This document shows positions 9,500-18,029 of a stretch of 64,000 nucleotides of DNA, piece by piece. The notes beneath the pieces were generated by a model. It made no database searches. It was not told the DNA's origin and saw nothing but the letters and a program-made list of their open reading frames with translations. The stretch lies in assembly GCF_002197815.1 (NCBI RefSeq), contig NZ_NIUB01000023.1:16557-80556 (forward strand). The letters run 5' to 3'. The position numbers and the translations under genes were made by a program. Source of the DNA: Pseudomonas oleovorans subsp. oleovorans. GTDB lineage: Bacteria; Pseudomonadota; Gammaproteobacteria; Pseudomonadales; Pseudomonadaceae. The number at the start of each line of letters is the position of its first letter. Position 1 is the stretch's first letter.

Positions 9500-10744
9500 G
9501 TGTCCGCTGCTGTTCCCGCTTCCGTCTATCGCCTGCCCGGTTTCCTGGCGTTTCTCATCGCTCGCATCGTCGTGGTCTTCGCCGTACAGATCCAGGCCGT
9601 TGTGGTGGCCTGGCAGGTCTATGACCTGACCCGCGACCCGCTGTCGCTGGCCTATGTTGGCCTGGCCCAGTTCATCCCCATGCTGGTGCTGCTGATGCCG
9701 GCCGGCGACCTGATCGACCGCTACGACCGCAAGCTGATCCTGATGCTCAGCTGGCTGGTCGAGGGGGTGTGCGCGGCAGCGCTGCTGTGGCTGTCGCTGA
9801 GCGAGGCGGCGGTCAGTTGGTACTACGCGGTGCTGGTGCTCTACGGCTGTGGCCGCGCCTTCACCGGGCCGGCGTTGTCCAGTCTGCTGCCGCAGATCGT
9901 GCCGCGTGAGCGCCTGGCCGCGGCCATCGCCGCCAACAGCATGATCATGCGCGGCGCGACCATTTCCGGCCCGGTGATCGGCGGTGGCCTGTATGCCATT
10001 GGCGGTGGCGGGCTGATCTACTCGGTGTGCCTGGCCTGCTTCCTCGCCGGCTGCGTGTTGCTGCTGCGGGTGCCGGTACGCTATGCCGAGAAAATGCAGG
10101 CACTGGAAGCCACTGCCTGGGCGCGCTTCACCGCCGGTATCCACTTTATCCGTACGCGCCCGATCATCCTCGGCACCATCTCGCTGGATCTGTTCGCCGT
10201 GCTGCTCGGCGGCGTGATCGCACTGCTGCCCATCTATGCCCAGGAAGTGCTGGAAGTCGGCCCGACCGGCCTCGGCCTGCTGCGCAGCGCCATGGCTATC
10301 GGCGAGGTATCGGTGGGGCTGTACCTGAGCATGAAACCCTTCAACCGCAATGTCGGCCTGGTGATGTTCGGCGCGGTGGCGTTATTCGGCGTGGCCAATC
10401 TGGTGTTCGCCTTGTCCAGTCTGTTCTGGCTGTCGTTCGCCGCGCTGGTGGTGGCCGGTGGTGCGGACATGGTGAGCATGTACATCCGCTCATCCCTGGT
10501 GCAGTTCTCCACCCCGGACGCCATGCGTGGCCGGGTCAATGCGGTGAATATGCTGTTTATCGGATCTTCCAACGAACTGGGCGAATTCCGCGCCGGCACC
10601 AGCGCCGCCTGGTTCGGCGTGGTGCCGGCAGCGCTGATCGGCTGCGCCTGCACCCTGATGGTGACGGGCGGCTGGATGCTCGGTTTCAAGAGTCTGCGCC
10701 AGGTGAATCGCTTCGAGGATGCTTCGCCGGCGAAGATGGGCTGA
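9500..10744 (+). CDS. MFS transporter (EntS-like exporter family)
   Basis: This 414-aa protein has about 12 hydrophobic segments. Early features are IQAVVVAWQVYDLTRDPLSL and the cytoplasmic loop motif GDLIDRYDRK between helices 2 and 3. Later features are LYGCGRAFTGPALSSLLPQI and a central loop near residues 190-210. This resembles the MFS_3/EntS group, which exports siderophores and other small molecules. The start is GTG at 9500. It stands alone between repeats, so the substrate is undefined. Confidence 0.82.
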   Translation: MSAAVPASVYRLPGFLAFLIARIVVVFAVQIQAVVVAWQVYDLTRDPLSLAYVGLAQFIPMLVLLMPAGDLIDRYDRKLILMLSWLVEGVCAAALLWLSLSEAAVSWYYAVLVLYGCGRAFTGPALSSLLPQIVPRERLAAAIAANSMIMRGATISGPVIGGGLYAIGGGGLIYSVCLACFLAGCVLLLRVPVRYAEKMQALEATAWARFTAGIHFIRTRPIILGTISLDLFAVLLGGVIALLPIYAQEVLEVGPTGLGLLRSAMAIGEVSVGLYLSMKPFNRNVGLVMFGAVALFGVANLVFALSSLFWLSFAALVVAGGADMVSMYIRSSLVQFSTPDAMRGRVNAVNMLFIGSSNELGEFRAGTSAAWFGVVPAALIGCACTLMVTGGWMLGFKSLRQVNRFEDASPAKMG

Positions 10745-11467
10745 AGTAGGGCGGCCTCGCTCGCGAAGCGAGCAGCCCGCCAGAGACTGCGGATGTGTGC
10801 CGATCAACGACCGTAGGATGGGTAGAGCAACGCGAAATCCATCACCGCAATTGCTCTGGGTATTGCTTTGCACTAACCAGCCTAGTTGCTGTTCCGACAC
10901 GTGGCATGGTGGACAAGCGCCGCATTGTCCACCCTACGCGGCGGGTATTTCTACGTAGGTTTTCATCCACTGTGGGGCGAGGTTGTCCGGGCTACTTGCT
11001 ATTCCATCAACGCGAGGCTGTCCACGCTTCGCGAGCAAAATGCCCTCTCGGTTGTTTGCTCGCGCCAGAGTCGGCTATCCAGGCCTTCCCAAACCCACCC
11101 ACAAATTCTGTTAACAGCGCTGTGGATAACCTTTGCAAAAGCCCTCTGCGCCTAGCATTCAAGCGGGTCTCGGCAGGCCGCTCAGTTTTTGCCCAATGAC
11201 GCTTTGCTGGCGTTATCGTCGGGCGGAATATCGCTTTTAATCAATCACTTGGCTCATGTTTTCAACAGCGGGGCAGGGTGCGGGCATGTTGCCGGGTGTC
11301 GTGCACAGAATCTGGGGAAAGCGCTGTGGATAAGATGCGGGAAAACGCGTCCAGGCCAGGTGAGGCAAGGGCTGCGCTTGGCTGGTGGTTTTTCGTACGC
11401 TGTCGCAAGGCTGTCATGTTTCACGGTTATAGTGCCCGGTCGATTTATCCGCTGATGGAGCCCTCCG
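10745..11467. other. 723-bp gap without a gene; dispersed repeat fragments and two DnaA-box-like 9-mers
   Basis: I see no convincing gene here. The left half holds degenerate dispersed repeats (GTAGGATGGGTAGAGC..., GGTGGACAAGCGCCGCATTGTCCACC). The right half has two exact TGTGGATAA 9-mers (11121-11129 and 11325-11333), each inside AGCGCTGTGGATAA. The chrA promoter should lie near 11400-11460. Confidence 0.6.
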
Positions 11468-12802
11468 ATGTCCGATTCGTCTGAACGCCCTGTTCCGGTC
11501 AGTCTGCTGCAGGCGTTCTGGTTCTGGCTGAAGCTGGGGTTGATCAGTTTCGGTGGGCCGGCGGGGCAGATTTCGATCATGCACCAGGAGTTGGTGGAGA
11601 AGCGCCGCTGGTTGTCCGAGCGGCGTTTTCTGCATGCGCTGAACTACTGCATGTTGCTGCCCGGGCCGGAGGCGCAGCAGCTGGCCACTTATATTGGCTG
11701 GCTGATGCACCGCACCTGGGGCGGGGTGATCGCCGGGGCGCTGTTCGTGCTGCCGTCGCTGTTGATCCTGATCGTGCTGTCCTGGGTCTATCTGGTGTTC
11801 GGCGATGTGCCGTTGGTGGCGGGGATTTTCTATGGCATCAAGCCGGCGGTGACGGCCATCGTGGTGCAGGCGGCCTGGCGCATTGGCGGGCGGGTGTTGA
11901 AGAACGCCTGGCTGTGGGCCATCGCGGCGGCGGCATTCGTGGCCATTTTCGCGCTGCAGCTACCGTTCCCGCTGATCGTGCTGGGCGCCGCGCTGGTGGG
12001 GTACATCGGCGGGCGACTGGCGCCGCAGCACTTCGCGGTCGGCGCCGGGCATGGCGAGGCGGGCGGGGCGCATGCGCCGGCGCTGATCGATGACGAAACG
12101 CGTCTGGCGCATACCTATTTCCGTTCCAGCCGCCTGGCGTTGATTCTGCTGGCCGGCGTGGTGCTCTGGCTGCTGCCCATGGGCCTGTTGACCCTGGCGT
12201 TCGGCTGGCAGGGCACGTTGACGCAGATGAGCTGGTTCTTCACCAAGGCGGCGTTGCTCACCTTCGGCGGTGCCTACGCGGTGCTGCCTTACGTGTACCA
12301 GGGCGCCATCGACCACTACGGCTGGCTGACGCCCCGGCAGATGATCGATGGCCTGGCCCTCGGCGAGACCACACCGGGGCCGTTGATCATGGTGGTGGCT
12401 TTTGTCGCGTTCGTCGGCGCTTACGGCCAGCCGGTGTTCGGTGGCGATTCGGCCTTCGCCAGCGGTGCGCTGGCGGCGGTGCTGGTTACCTGGTTCACCT
12501 TCCTGCCCTCGTTTCTGTTCATCCTCGCCGGCGGGCCTCTGGTGGAGTCGACCCACGGCCAGTTGAAGTTCACCGCGCCACTGACCGGCATCACCGCCGC
12601 CGTGGTCGGGGTGATCCTCAACCTGGCGCTGTTCTTCGGTTATCACGTGCTCTGGCCGCAGGGTTTCGCCGGGGCGTTCGATTGGGTATCGGCATTGATT
12701 ACCCTCGGGGCGGGTGTGGCGTTGCTGGGCTTCAAGCGTGGGGTGATCGAGACGTTGGTGGCCTGTGCAGCGGTCGGATTGGGGCTGCAGCTTTTTTCTT
12801 GA
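11468..12802 (+). CDS. chrA: Chromate transporter ChrA (CHR family, two-domain)
   Basis: This 444-aa inner-membrane protein belongs to the CHR family, whose members expel chromate. Two homologous CHR halves are seen. The first starts at about residue 15 (FWLKLGLISFGGPAGQI, then NYCMLLPGPEAQQLATYIGW). The second starts at about residue 255 (FFTKAALLTFGGAYAVLPYV, then DGLALGETTPGPLIMVVAF). A hydrophilic linker lies near residues 195-220. Chromate competes with sulfate for uptake, so it fits a genome region rich in sulfate permeases and oscA. It is a single gene, with no chrB nearby. Confidence 0.93.
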   Translation: MSDSSERPVPVSLLQAFWFWLKLGLISFGGPAGQISIMHQELVEKRRWLSERRFLHALNYCMLLPGPEAQQLATYIGWLMHRTWGGVIAGALFVLPSLLILIVLSWVYLVFGDVPLVAGIFYGIKPAVTAIVVQAAWRIGGRVLKNAWLWAIAAAAFVAIFALQLPFPLIVLGAALVGYIGGRLAPQHFAVGAGHGEAGGAHAPALIDDETRLAHTYFRSSRLALILLAGVVLWLLPMGLLTLAFGWQGTLTQMSWFFTKAALLTFGGAYAVLPYVYQGAIDHYGWLTPRQMIDGLALGETTPGPLIMVVAFVAFVGAYGQPVFGGDSAFASGALAAVLVTWFTFLPSFLFILAGGPLVESTHGQLKFTAPLTGITAAVVGVILNLALFFGYHVLWPQGFAGAFDWVSALITLGAGVALLGFKRGVIETLVACAAVGLGLQLFS

Positions 12803-12950
12803 GCGAGGGTCGGCAGCGCACGGTTTCAAGCGCTGAAGTCGCTGTAAAAGCCTCGCTGCGCGCCCTGTTTTTTGTCCATACTACCTTCAAAGACGCCTCG
12901 CGCCATCTGTATAGCCTCGTGATGAAACCACGCGCCTGGCGGATATCCCT

Positions 12951-12965
12951 GGCAGTGAGCGGATA
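12951..12965 (+). promoter_or_regulatory. Possible AraC/XylS-type half site upstream of the aromatic operon
   Basis: GGCA-N6-GGATA lies 62 nt before the gene at 13027. It is one mismatch from the TGCA-N6-GGNTA box used by XylS/BenR/AntR-like regulators. A perfect version lies in the antA-antR gap at 22809-22823. Recognition by either local AraC protein is a guess. Confidence 0.3.
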
Positions 12966-13026
12966 GAGCGGCGGGCTCGTCCGGCGGAAGATCGATCCAA
13001 CGCAAGCAATCGTTGGAGTCGCCGCC

Positions 13027-14274
13027 ATGCAAGGTCGTTACATTCAAGTTCCCGCGAAGGATGGCCAGTTCGCCGCCTACCTGGCCGTTTCGGTCGACGG
13101 CAAAGGACCGGGTGTCGTGCTCTGCCAGGAGATCTTCGGGGTCAACGAGGCCATGCGCGCCCTGGCCGATCACTTGGCCGAGGAAGGCTACACCGTGCTG
13201 GTGCCGGATCTGTACTGGCGCCAGCAGGCGGGCGTCGAATTGGGCTACACCCCGGAAGATTTCGACAAGGCCCTGGCGCTGTACCAGGCCTTCGACGAGA
13301 ACCTTGGCGTGGCCGATATAGACGCCAGCCTGAGCTTTCTCAAGACCCTGCCTGAATGCAGCACGGCCGGGCTCGGTGTGGTCGGCTACTGCCTCGGTGG
13401 CAAGCTCGCCTACCTGGCTGGCTGTCGCCTGCCGCAGGTGGCCTGCGCCGTGGGCTACTACGGGGTCGGCATCGAGAATGCCCTGCACGAGCTGGTAGGG
13501 CTGCAGGGCCGCCTGGTGCTGCACCTCGCCGAGCTCGATGGCTTCTGCCCGGCGCCGGCCCGCGAGGCCATCGTCGCGGCGCTGGCGCAGCGCCCAGGCA
13601 CCGAAGCCTACGTCTATCCGGGTGTCGATCACGCCTTCGCTCGCCCGGCCGGGCACCACTACCACAAGCCTTCGGCGCTGCTTGCTCACGAGCGCAGCAT
13701 CGCCGCGTTGCGCCGCACCATCGGTCCGGATTACAACCTGTCCGACCTGTGGGAGGAGCATATCCGCCACGAGTTCGACACCCGTGACGTACCGGCGACC
13801 ATGGCCACCATGGTGCCCGAGCCCTACGTCAACCATATCCCCACCATGACCGGCGGCGTGGGTTACCGCGAGCTGGCGCGTTTCTACCGCTACCACTTCG
13901 TCCACGGCAACCCCAAGGACATGGCGCTGACGCCGATCTCGCGCACCATCGGCGCCTCGCAGATCGTCGACGAATTCATCATGAGCTTCACCCATGACCA
14001 GGAGATCGACTGGCTGCTGCCCGGCGTCGCGCCCACCGGTCGCTTCGTCGAGATCCCCATGCTCGGGGTGGTCAAGTTCCGTGGGCCGAAGCTGTACCAC
14101 GAGCATATCTACTGGGATCAGGCCAGCGTGCTGGTGCAGATCGGCCTGCTTGATCCCAAGGGCCTGCCGGTGGCCGGTGCCGAAACCGCGCACAAGTTGC
14201 TCGACGAGAGCCTGCCGTCCAACACCCTGATGCCGAGCTGGCCGACCAGCGCCGGCAAGCCGATCGAGGGCTGA
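13027..14274 (+). CDS. Dienelactone-hydrolase-family protein with C-terminal extension (predicted ring-opening step of indole catabolism)
   Basis: This 415-aa protein has an N-terminal dienelactone hydrolase domain (about residues 1-230). It shows the family residues E35, C122 (GYCLGG), D171 and H202 (VDHAFARP). The last ~180 residues form an extra domain (EPYVNHIPTMTGG...) that looks SnoaL/NTF2-like. It opens a rightward operon with an SDR, a styrene-monooxygenase-like enzyme and a flavin reductase. By analogy with published indole clusters (Acinetobacter iif), I infer it acts on 3-hydroxyindolin-2-one to give anthranilate. A plain hydrolase role remains possible. Confidence 0.75.
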   Translation: MQGRYIQVPAKDGQFAAYLAVSVDGKGPGVVLCQEIFGVNEAMRALADHLAEEGYTVLVPDLYWRQQAGVELGYTPEDFDKALALYQAFDENLGVADIDASLSFLKTLPECSTAGLGVVGYCLGGKLAYLAGCRLPQVACAVGYYGVGIENALHELVGLQGRLVLHLAELDGFCPAPAREAIVAALAQRPGTEAYVYPGVDHAFARPAGHHYHKPSALLAHERSIAALRRTIGPDYNLSDLWEEHIRHEFDTRDVPATMATMVPEPYVNHIPTMTGGVGYRELARFYRYHFVHGNPKDMALTPISRTIGASQIVDEFIMSFTHDQEIDWLLPGVAPTGRFVEIPMLGVVKFRGPKLYHEHIYWDQASVLVQIGLLDPKGLPVAGAETAHKLLDESLPSNTLMPSWPTSAGKPIEG

Positions 14275-14277
14275 GCC

Positions 14278-15072
14278 ATGAACCTGCACAGTCTCGACGG
14301 CAAGGTCGCCGTGATCAGCGGCGGCGCCACCCTGATCGGCCGCGCGGTGGCCGAGGCGCTGCTCGCCGCCGGTGCCCGCGTGGCCATTCTCGACATCGAC
14401 CCGCAGGGCGCCGCCGTGGCGGATGAGATGGGCAGCGGTGCGTTGTTCATCGCTCTGGATCTGACCGATGACCGCGCCGTGACGGCAGCCCTGGAAACCA
14501 TCCACGGGCAGTTCGGCACGGTCGATCTGCTGGTCAACCTGGCCTGCACCTATCTCGACGAAGGTATTGCCTCGTCACGTGGCGACTGGCTGCGGGCTCT
14601 GGACATCAATCTGGTGTCGGCGGTGATGCTGACCCAGGCGCTGTGCGCCGATCTGCAGGCGCAGCGCGGCGCGGTGGTCAACTTCACCTCGATTTCGGCG
14701 CAGTGTGCGCAGACCGGTCGCTGGATCTACCCGGTGTCCAAGGCCGCCATGCTGCAACTGACACGCAGCATGGCGATGGATCTGGCGCCGCTGGGCATCC
14801 GCGTCAACTCGGTGTCGCCGGGCTGGACCTGGTCGCGGGTGATCGCCGAGGTCAGTGGCGGCGACCGCGCCCATGCCGACCGTGTCGCCGCCGACTTCCA
14901 CCTGCTCGGACGCCTGGGCGAGCCGGCGGAGGTGGCCCAGGTAGTCGCCTTCCTTTGCTCGCCGGCGGCCAGCTTCGTCACCGGCGCCGACTACGCGGTG
15001 GACGGTGGTTACTCGGTGATGGGCCCGGAGCGCAACCAGCCGGCCATCCCGCGTCTCGCCGAACGGGAGTGA
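14278..15072 (+). CDS. Short-chain dehydrogenase/reductase (predicted indole dihydrodiol dehydrogenase)
   Basis: This is a 264-aa classical SDR. The cofactor loop is SGGATLIG (about 14-21). D39 at the end of beta-2 suggests NAD(H). The catalytic set is S138/S140, Y151 and K155 (YPVSK), and the C terminus ends DGGYSVMGPE. The usual NNAG is replaced by NLAC. It begins 3 nt after the preceding stop and is followed by the flavin monooxygenase, so all are probably co-transcribed. The predicted reaction is oxidation of an indole-2,3-dihydrodiol-type product. The substrate is inferred from context only. Confidence 0.8.
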   Translation: MNLHSLDGKVAVISGGATLIGRAVAEALLAAGARVAILDIDPQGAAVADEMGSGALFIALDLTDDRAVTAALETIHGQFGTVDLLVNLACTYLDEGIASSRGDWLRALDINLVSAVMLTQALCADLQAQRGAVVNFTSISAQCAQTGRWIYPVSKAAMLQLTRSMAMDLAPLGIRVNSVSPGWTWSRVIAEVSGGDRAHADRVAADFHLLGRLGEPAEVAQVVAFLCSPAASFVTGADYAVDGGYSVMGPERNQPAIPRLAERE

Positions 15073-15149
15073 GCCTCATGAGCAATCCCTTCTGGCGCCT
15101 TTTCAACGGTTTCACCCCAACCCGTCACTCGACTCCCCGGAGGGCTTCC

Positions 15150-16388
15150 ATGCGTCGAATCGCCATCGTCGGGGCCGGCCAGGCCGGCCTGCAACTGGGC
15201 ATCGGCCTGCTCGCCCAGGGCTACCACGTCACCCTCACCACCAACCGCACCGGAGAGCAGGTGCGCAGCGGCAAGGTGATGTCCAGCCAATGTATGTTCA
15301 ACAACGCCCTGCAGACCGAGCGCGACCTCGGCCTGAACTTCTGGGAGGAGCAATGCCCAGCGGTGGAAGGCATCGGCCTGAGCGTGCCCAACCCCGAGCG
15401 CCCGGGCGAGAAGCTGATCGACTGGAGCGCGCGCCTGGATCGGTATGCCCAGGCCGTCGACCAGCGCCTGAAGATGCCGGCCTGGATGGACGAGTTCGAG
15501 CGCCGTGGCGGCGAGCTGATCATCCAGGACGTCGGCCTGCCCGAGCTGGAGCAACTGACCCAGAGCCATGACCTGACCCTACTGGCCGCCGGCAAGGGCG
15601 AGGTGGTCAACCTGTTCGCCCGCGACACCGAGCGCACCGTGTTCCAGCAGCCGCAACGCGCACTGGCGCTGACCTACGTGAAGGGCATGACGCCCAAGTC
15701 GCCCTATTCGCGGGTGGCCTTCAACCTCATTCCCGGCGTCGGCGAGTACTTCGTGTTCCCCGCTCTCACCCTCAATGGGCCGTGCGAGATCATGGTCTTC
15801 GAGGGGGTGCCCGGTGGTCCGATGGACTGCTGGCAGGACGTCACCTCGCCCGAGCAGCATCTGCAACGCAGCCTGGAGATCGTCCAGCGCTACGCCCCCT
15901 GGGAAGCCGAGCGCTGCCGCAACCTGGAACTGACCGACGCCGGTGGCGTGCTCGCCGGGCGCTTCACCCCGATGGTGCGCAAGCCGGTGCTGCGCCTGCC
16001 GTCCGGGCGCACGGTGTTTGGCATGGCCGATGCCCTGGTGGTTAACGACCCGATCACCGGGCAGGGCTCCAACAACGCCGCCAAGTGCAGCAAGGTCTAC
16101 CTCGACGCCATCCTCGCCCAGGGCAGCGCCGCTTTCACCCCGGAGTGGATGCAGCAGACCTTCGAGCGCTACTGGGACTACGCCGGTCAGGTGGTCAAGT
16201 GGACCAACAGCCTGCTCACCCCACCGCCGCCGCACATCCTCGAATTGCTTGGCGCCGCCGGCCAGTCGCAGGCCATCGCCGCGCAGATCGCCAATGCCTT
16301 CGACGACCCGCGCCGCTTCGCGCCCTGGTGGTTCGACGCCGCGCAGTGCCAGGACTTCATCCAGGGCCATATGAGCCGCGCGGCCTGA
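15150..16388 (+). CDS. Styrene-monooxygenase-type FAD monooxygenase (StyA-like, predicted indole epoxidase)
   Basis: This 412-aa protein is close to the 415 aa of StyA. It has an N-terminal FAD motif GAGQAG, VNLFARDTERTVFQQPQRAL in the middle, and the late NDPITGQGSNNAAK segment that StyA-type enzymes share (VDPVLGQGAN in StyA). Such enzymes use FADH2 from a separate reductase to epoxidise styrene or indole. The reductase is the next gene. ATG 15150 has GGAGGG in front and fits the family length. An upstream ATG at 15078 would add 24 residues. No styrene-oxide isomerase is nearby, which argues against a styrene pathway. Confidence 0.82.
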   Translation: MRRIAIVGAGQAGLQLGIGLLAQGYHVTLTTNRTGEQVRSGKVMSSQCMFNNALQTERDLGLNFWEEQCPAVEGIGLSVPNPERPGEKLIDWSARLDRYAQAVDQRLKMPAWMDEFERRGGELIIQDVGLPELEQLTQSHDLTLLAAGKGEVVNLFARDTERTVFQQPQRALALTYVKGMTPKSPYSRVAFNLIPGVGEYFVFPALTLNGPCEIMVFEGVPGGPMDCWQDVTSPEQHLQRSLEIVQRYAPWEAERCRNLELTDAGGVLAGRFTPMVRKPVLRLPSGRTVFGMADALVVNDPITGQGSNNAAKCSKVYLDAILAQGSAAFTPEWMQQTFERYWDYAGQVVKWTNSLLTPPPPHILELLGAAGQSQAIAAQIANAFDDPRRFAPWWFDAAQCQDFIQGHMSRAA

Positions 16389-16401
16389 CCGGGAGACAGC
16401 C

Positions 16402-16923
16402 ATGACCGATTCCACGCTTATCGCAGTCGACGGCGTCGAGCCGCGCAGCCTGCGCAACCTGCTCGGCCAGTTCGCCACCGGGGTGACGGTGATCACCACT
16501 CGCACCGCCGACGGACGCCGGGTGGGCATGACCGCCAACTCCTTCTCCTCGGTGTCCCTCGACCCGCCACTGGTGCTCTGGAGCCTGGCACGCAGCGCGC
16601 CGAGCCTGCCGGATTTCCTCGCCGCCAGCCACTTCGCCATCAACGTGCTGGGCAGCGACCAGCATGGCCTGTCCGGGCACTTCGCCCGCCCGGCGGCGGA
16701 CAAGTTCGCCGGTATCGAATACGCCGAAGGGCCTGCTGGCGTGCCCTTGTTGGACGGTGCCATCGCCACCCTGGTGTGCCGTAACGGCACCCAGTACGAG
16801 GGCGGTGACCATCTGATCTTCCTTGGTGAGATCGAGCACTACCGACACAGCGGCGGAGAACCGCTGGTCTTCCATGCCGGGCAGTACCGGGTCGCCGTCG
16901 CGCACCCGGCCCTCGCCCTCTGA
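16402..16923 (+). CDS. Flavin reductase (StyB/HpaC-like) partner of the monooxygenase
   Basis: This 173-aa protein belongs to the flavin_reduct family. Features include GQFATGVTVITTRTADGR, GMTANSFSSVSLDPPLVLWS and a conserved histidine near GHFARPAAD. It supplies reduced FAD to the two-component monooxygenase encoded immediately upstream (13-nt gap). It starts at ATG 16402 with GGGAGA in front. Its length and position match the StyAB order. Confidence 0.88.
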   Translation: MTDSTLIAVDGVEPRSLRNLLGQFATGVTVITTRTADGRRVGMTANSFSSVSLDPPLVLWSLARSAPSLPDFLAASHFAINVLGSDQHGLSGHFARPAADKFAGIEYAEGPAGVPLLDGAIATLVCRNGTQYEGGDHLIFLGEIEHYRHSGGEPLVFHAGQYRVAVAHPALAL

Positions 16924-16957
16924 GCTGCCGCCAATACGACAATGATTGGAGCCTTGC

Positions 16958-17890
16958 ATGTCTCAGATCCGCTACCTGCCGCTGGCATTGGCAATCGCTG
17001 CCAGCGGGGCCCAGGCCTACGACCTGCCGGTCGTCAACCTCGGGCTGACTAGCTTTCTCGATGGTGGTTTGCCGGCCGGTCCCGGCTGGTACCTGCAGCA
17101 GTATTTCCAGAACTACAGTGCCGACCGTCTGCGCGATGAAAACGGCGACCGTATCGGCCTGCCGAAGACCGAACTCGATTACCAGGTGGCGGTGACGCAG
17201 GTGAGCTACCTGTCCAACCTGCGCCTGGGCAACGCCAGTCTCGGCCTCAATGCCCACTTACCGATCGTCACCAAGATGGATGTGGATGACGGCCTGAACA
17301 ATGCGGCACTGAAGGCACAGGATGGCGTGGGCGACGTGCTGATCGGGCCATTCATCCAGTTCGACCCGATCATGGGCCCGGATGGCCCGCGCTTCGTGCA
17401 CCGCATTGAGCTGCAGGTGAACCTGCCGACCGGCGAGTACAGCGACAAGCGTGACATCAATCCGGGCAACAACGCGGTGTCGTTCAACCCCTACTGGGCG
17501 GCGACCTACTGGTTCAACCCCAAGTGGTCAGCCTCGGTGCGCGCGCACTACCTGTACAACTTCCGCAACGACGACCCGGGCTATGCCTTCGGCGATGTTT
17601 CGGACATCCAGGCCGGCCAGGCGCTGCACGCCAACTTCGCCACCGAGTACGCAGTCACCCCGCAATTGCGCCTGGGCATCAACGGCTACTGGCTCAAGCA
17701 GATCAGCGACACCAAGGTCGACGGCCACGAGGTTTCCGGCCGCCGCGAGAAGGTCTGGGCCATCGGCCCCGGGGCGATGTACAGCTTCTCCCAGGACGAC
17801 CATCTGGTGGTCAACGCCTACTTCGAGCAGGACGTGGAGAACCGCCCGGACGGCAGCCGACTGCAAGTGCGCTACATCCATCACTTCTGA
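16958..17890 (+). CDS. Outer-membrane channel of the phenol MetA-pathway family
   Basis: This 310-aa protein has a signal peptide (MSQIRYLPLALAIAASGAQA, then YDLP). A beta-rich mature chain ends in HHF, a terminal aromatic residue typical of outer-membrane barrels. The family (PF13557-like) is usually found with aromatic degradation genes and is thought to admit hydrophobic substrates. It lies 34 nt downstream of the flavin reductase and is followed by a strong terminator, so it is the last gene of the operon. The start at 16958 has GGAG upstream; a TTG at 16946 is less likely. Confidence 0.82.
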   Translation: MSQIRYLPLALAIAASGAQAYDLPVVNLGLTSFLDGGLPAGPGWYLQQYFQNYSADRLRDENGDRIGLPKTELDYQVAVTQVSYLSNLRLGNASLGLNAHLPIVTKMDVDDGLNNAALKAQDGVGDVLIGPFIQFDPIMGPDGPRFVHRIELQVNLPTGEYSDKRDINPGNNAVSFNPYWAATYWFNPKWSASVRAHYLYNFRNDDPGYAFGDVSDIQAGQALHANFATEYAVTPQLRLGINGYWLKQISDTKVDGHEVSGRREKVWAIGPGAMYSFSQDDHLVVNAYFEQDVENRPDGSRLQVRYIHHF

Positions 17891-17907
17891 CTGAGTTTGC
17901 ATCGCTT

Positions 17908-17938
17908 GCCTGCCGGCCCCCTCCGGCAGGCCTTTTTC
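17908..17938 (+). terminator. Rho-independent terminator ending the aromatic operon
   Basis: A perfect 9-bp stem GCCTGCCGG/CCGGCAGGC is followed by CTTTTTC, 18 nt after the channel gene stop. Confidence 0.9.
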
Positions 17939-18029
17939 TGGCGCGCCGTGCTGGCGCCTGTAACTTCCCGCTACCGGCCCCGACTTGGGCGTGCCGAGGT
18001 TGGCCGGTGGCCCGAGCCGGAGAGCCTCG

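Noticed and set aside
15078..16923. Styrene degradation operon (styAB)
   Set aside because: The oxygenase pair is StyAB-like, but styrene-oxide isomerase and phenylacetaldehyde dehydrogenase are absent. The SDR, DLH-like and antABC neighbours point to indole.
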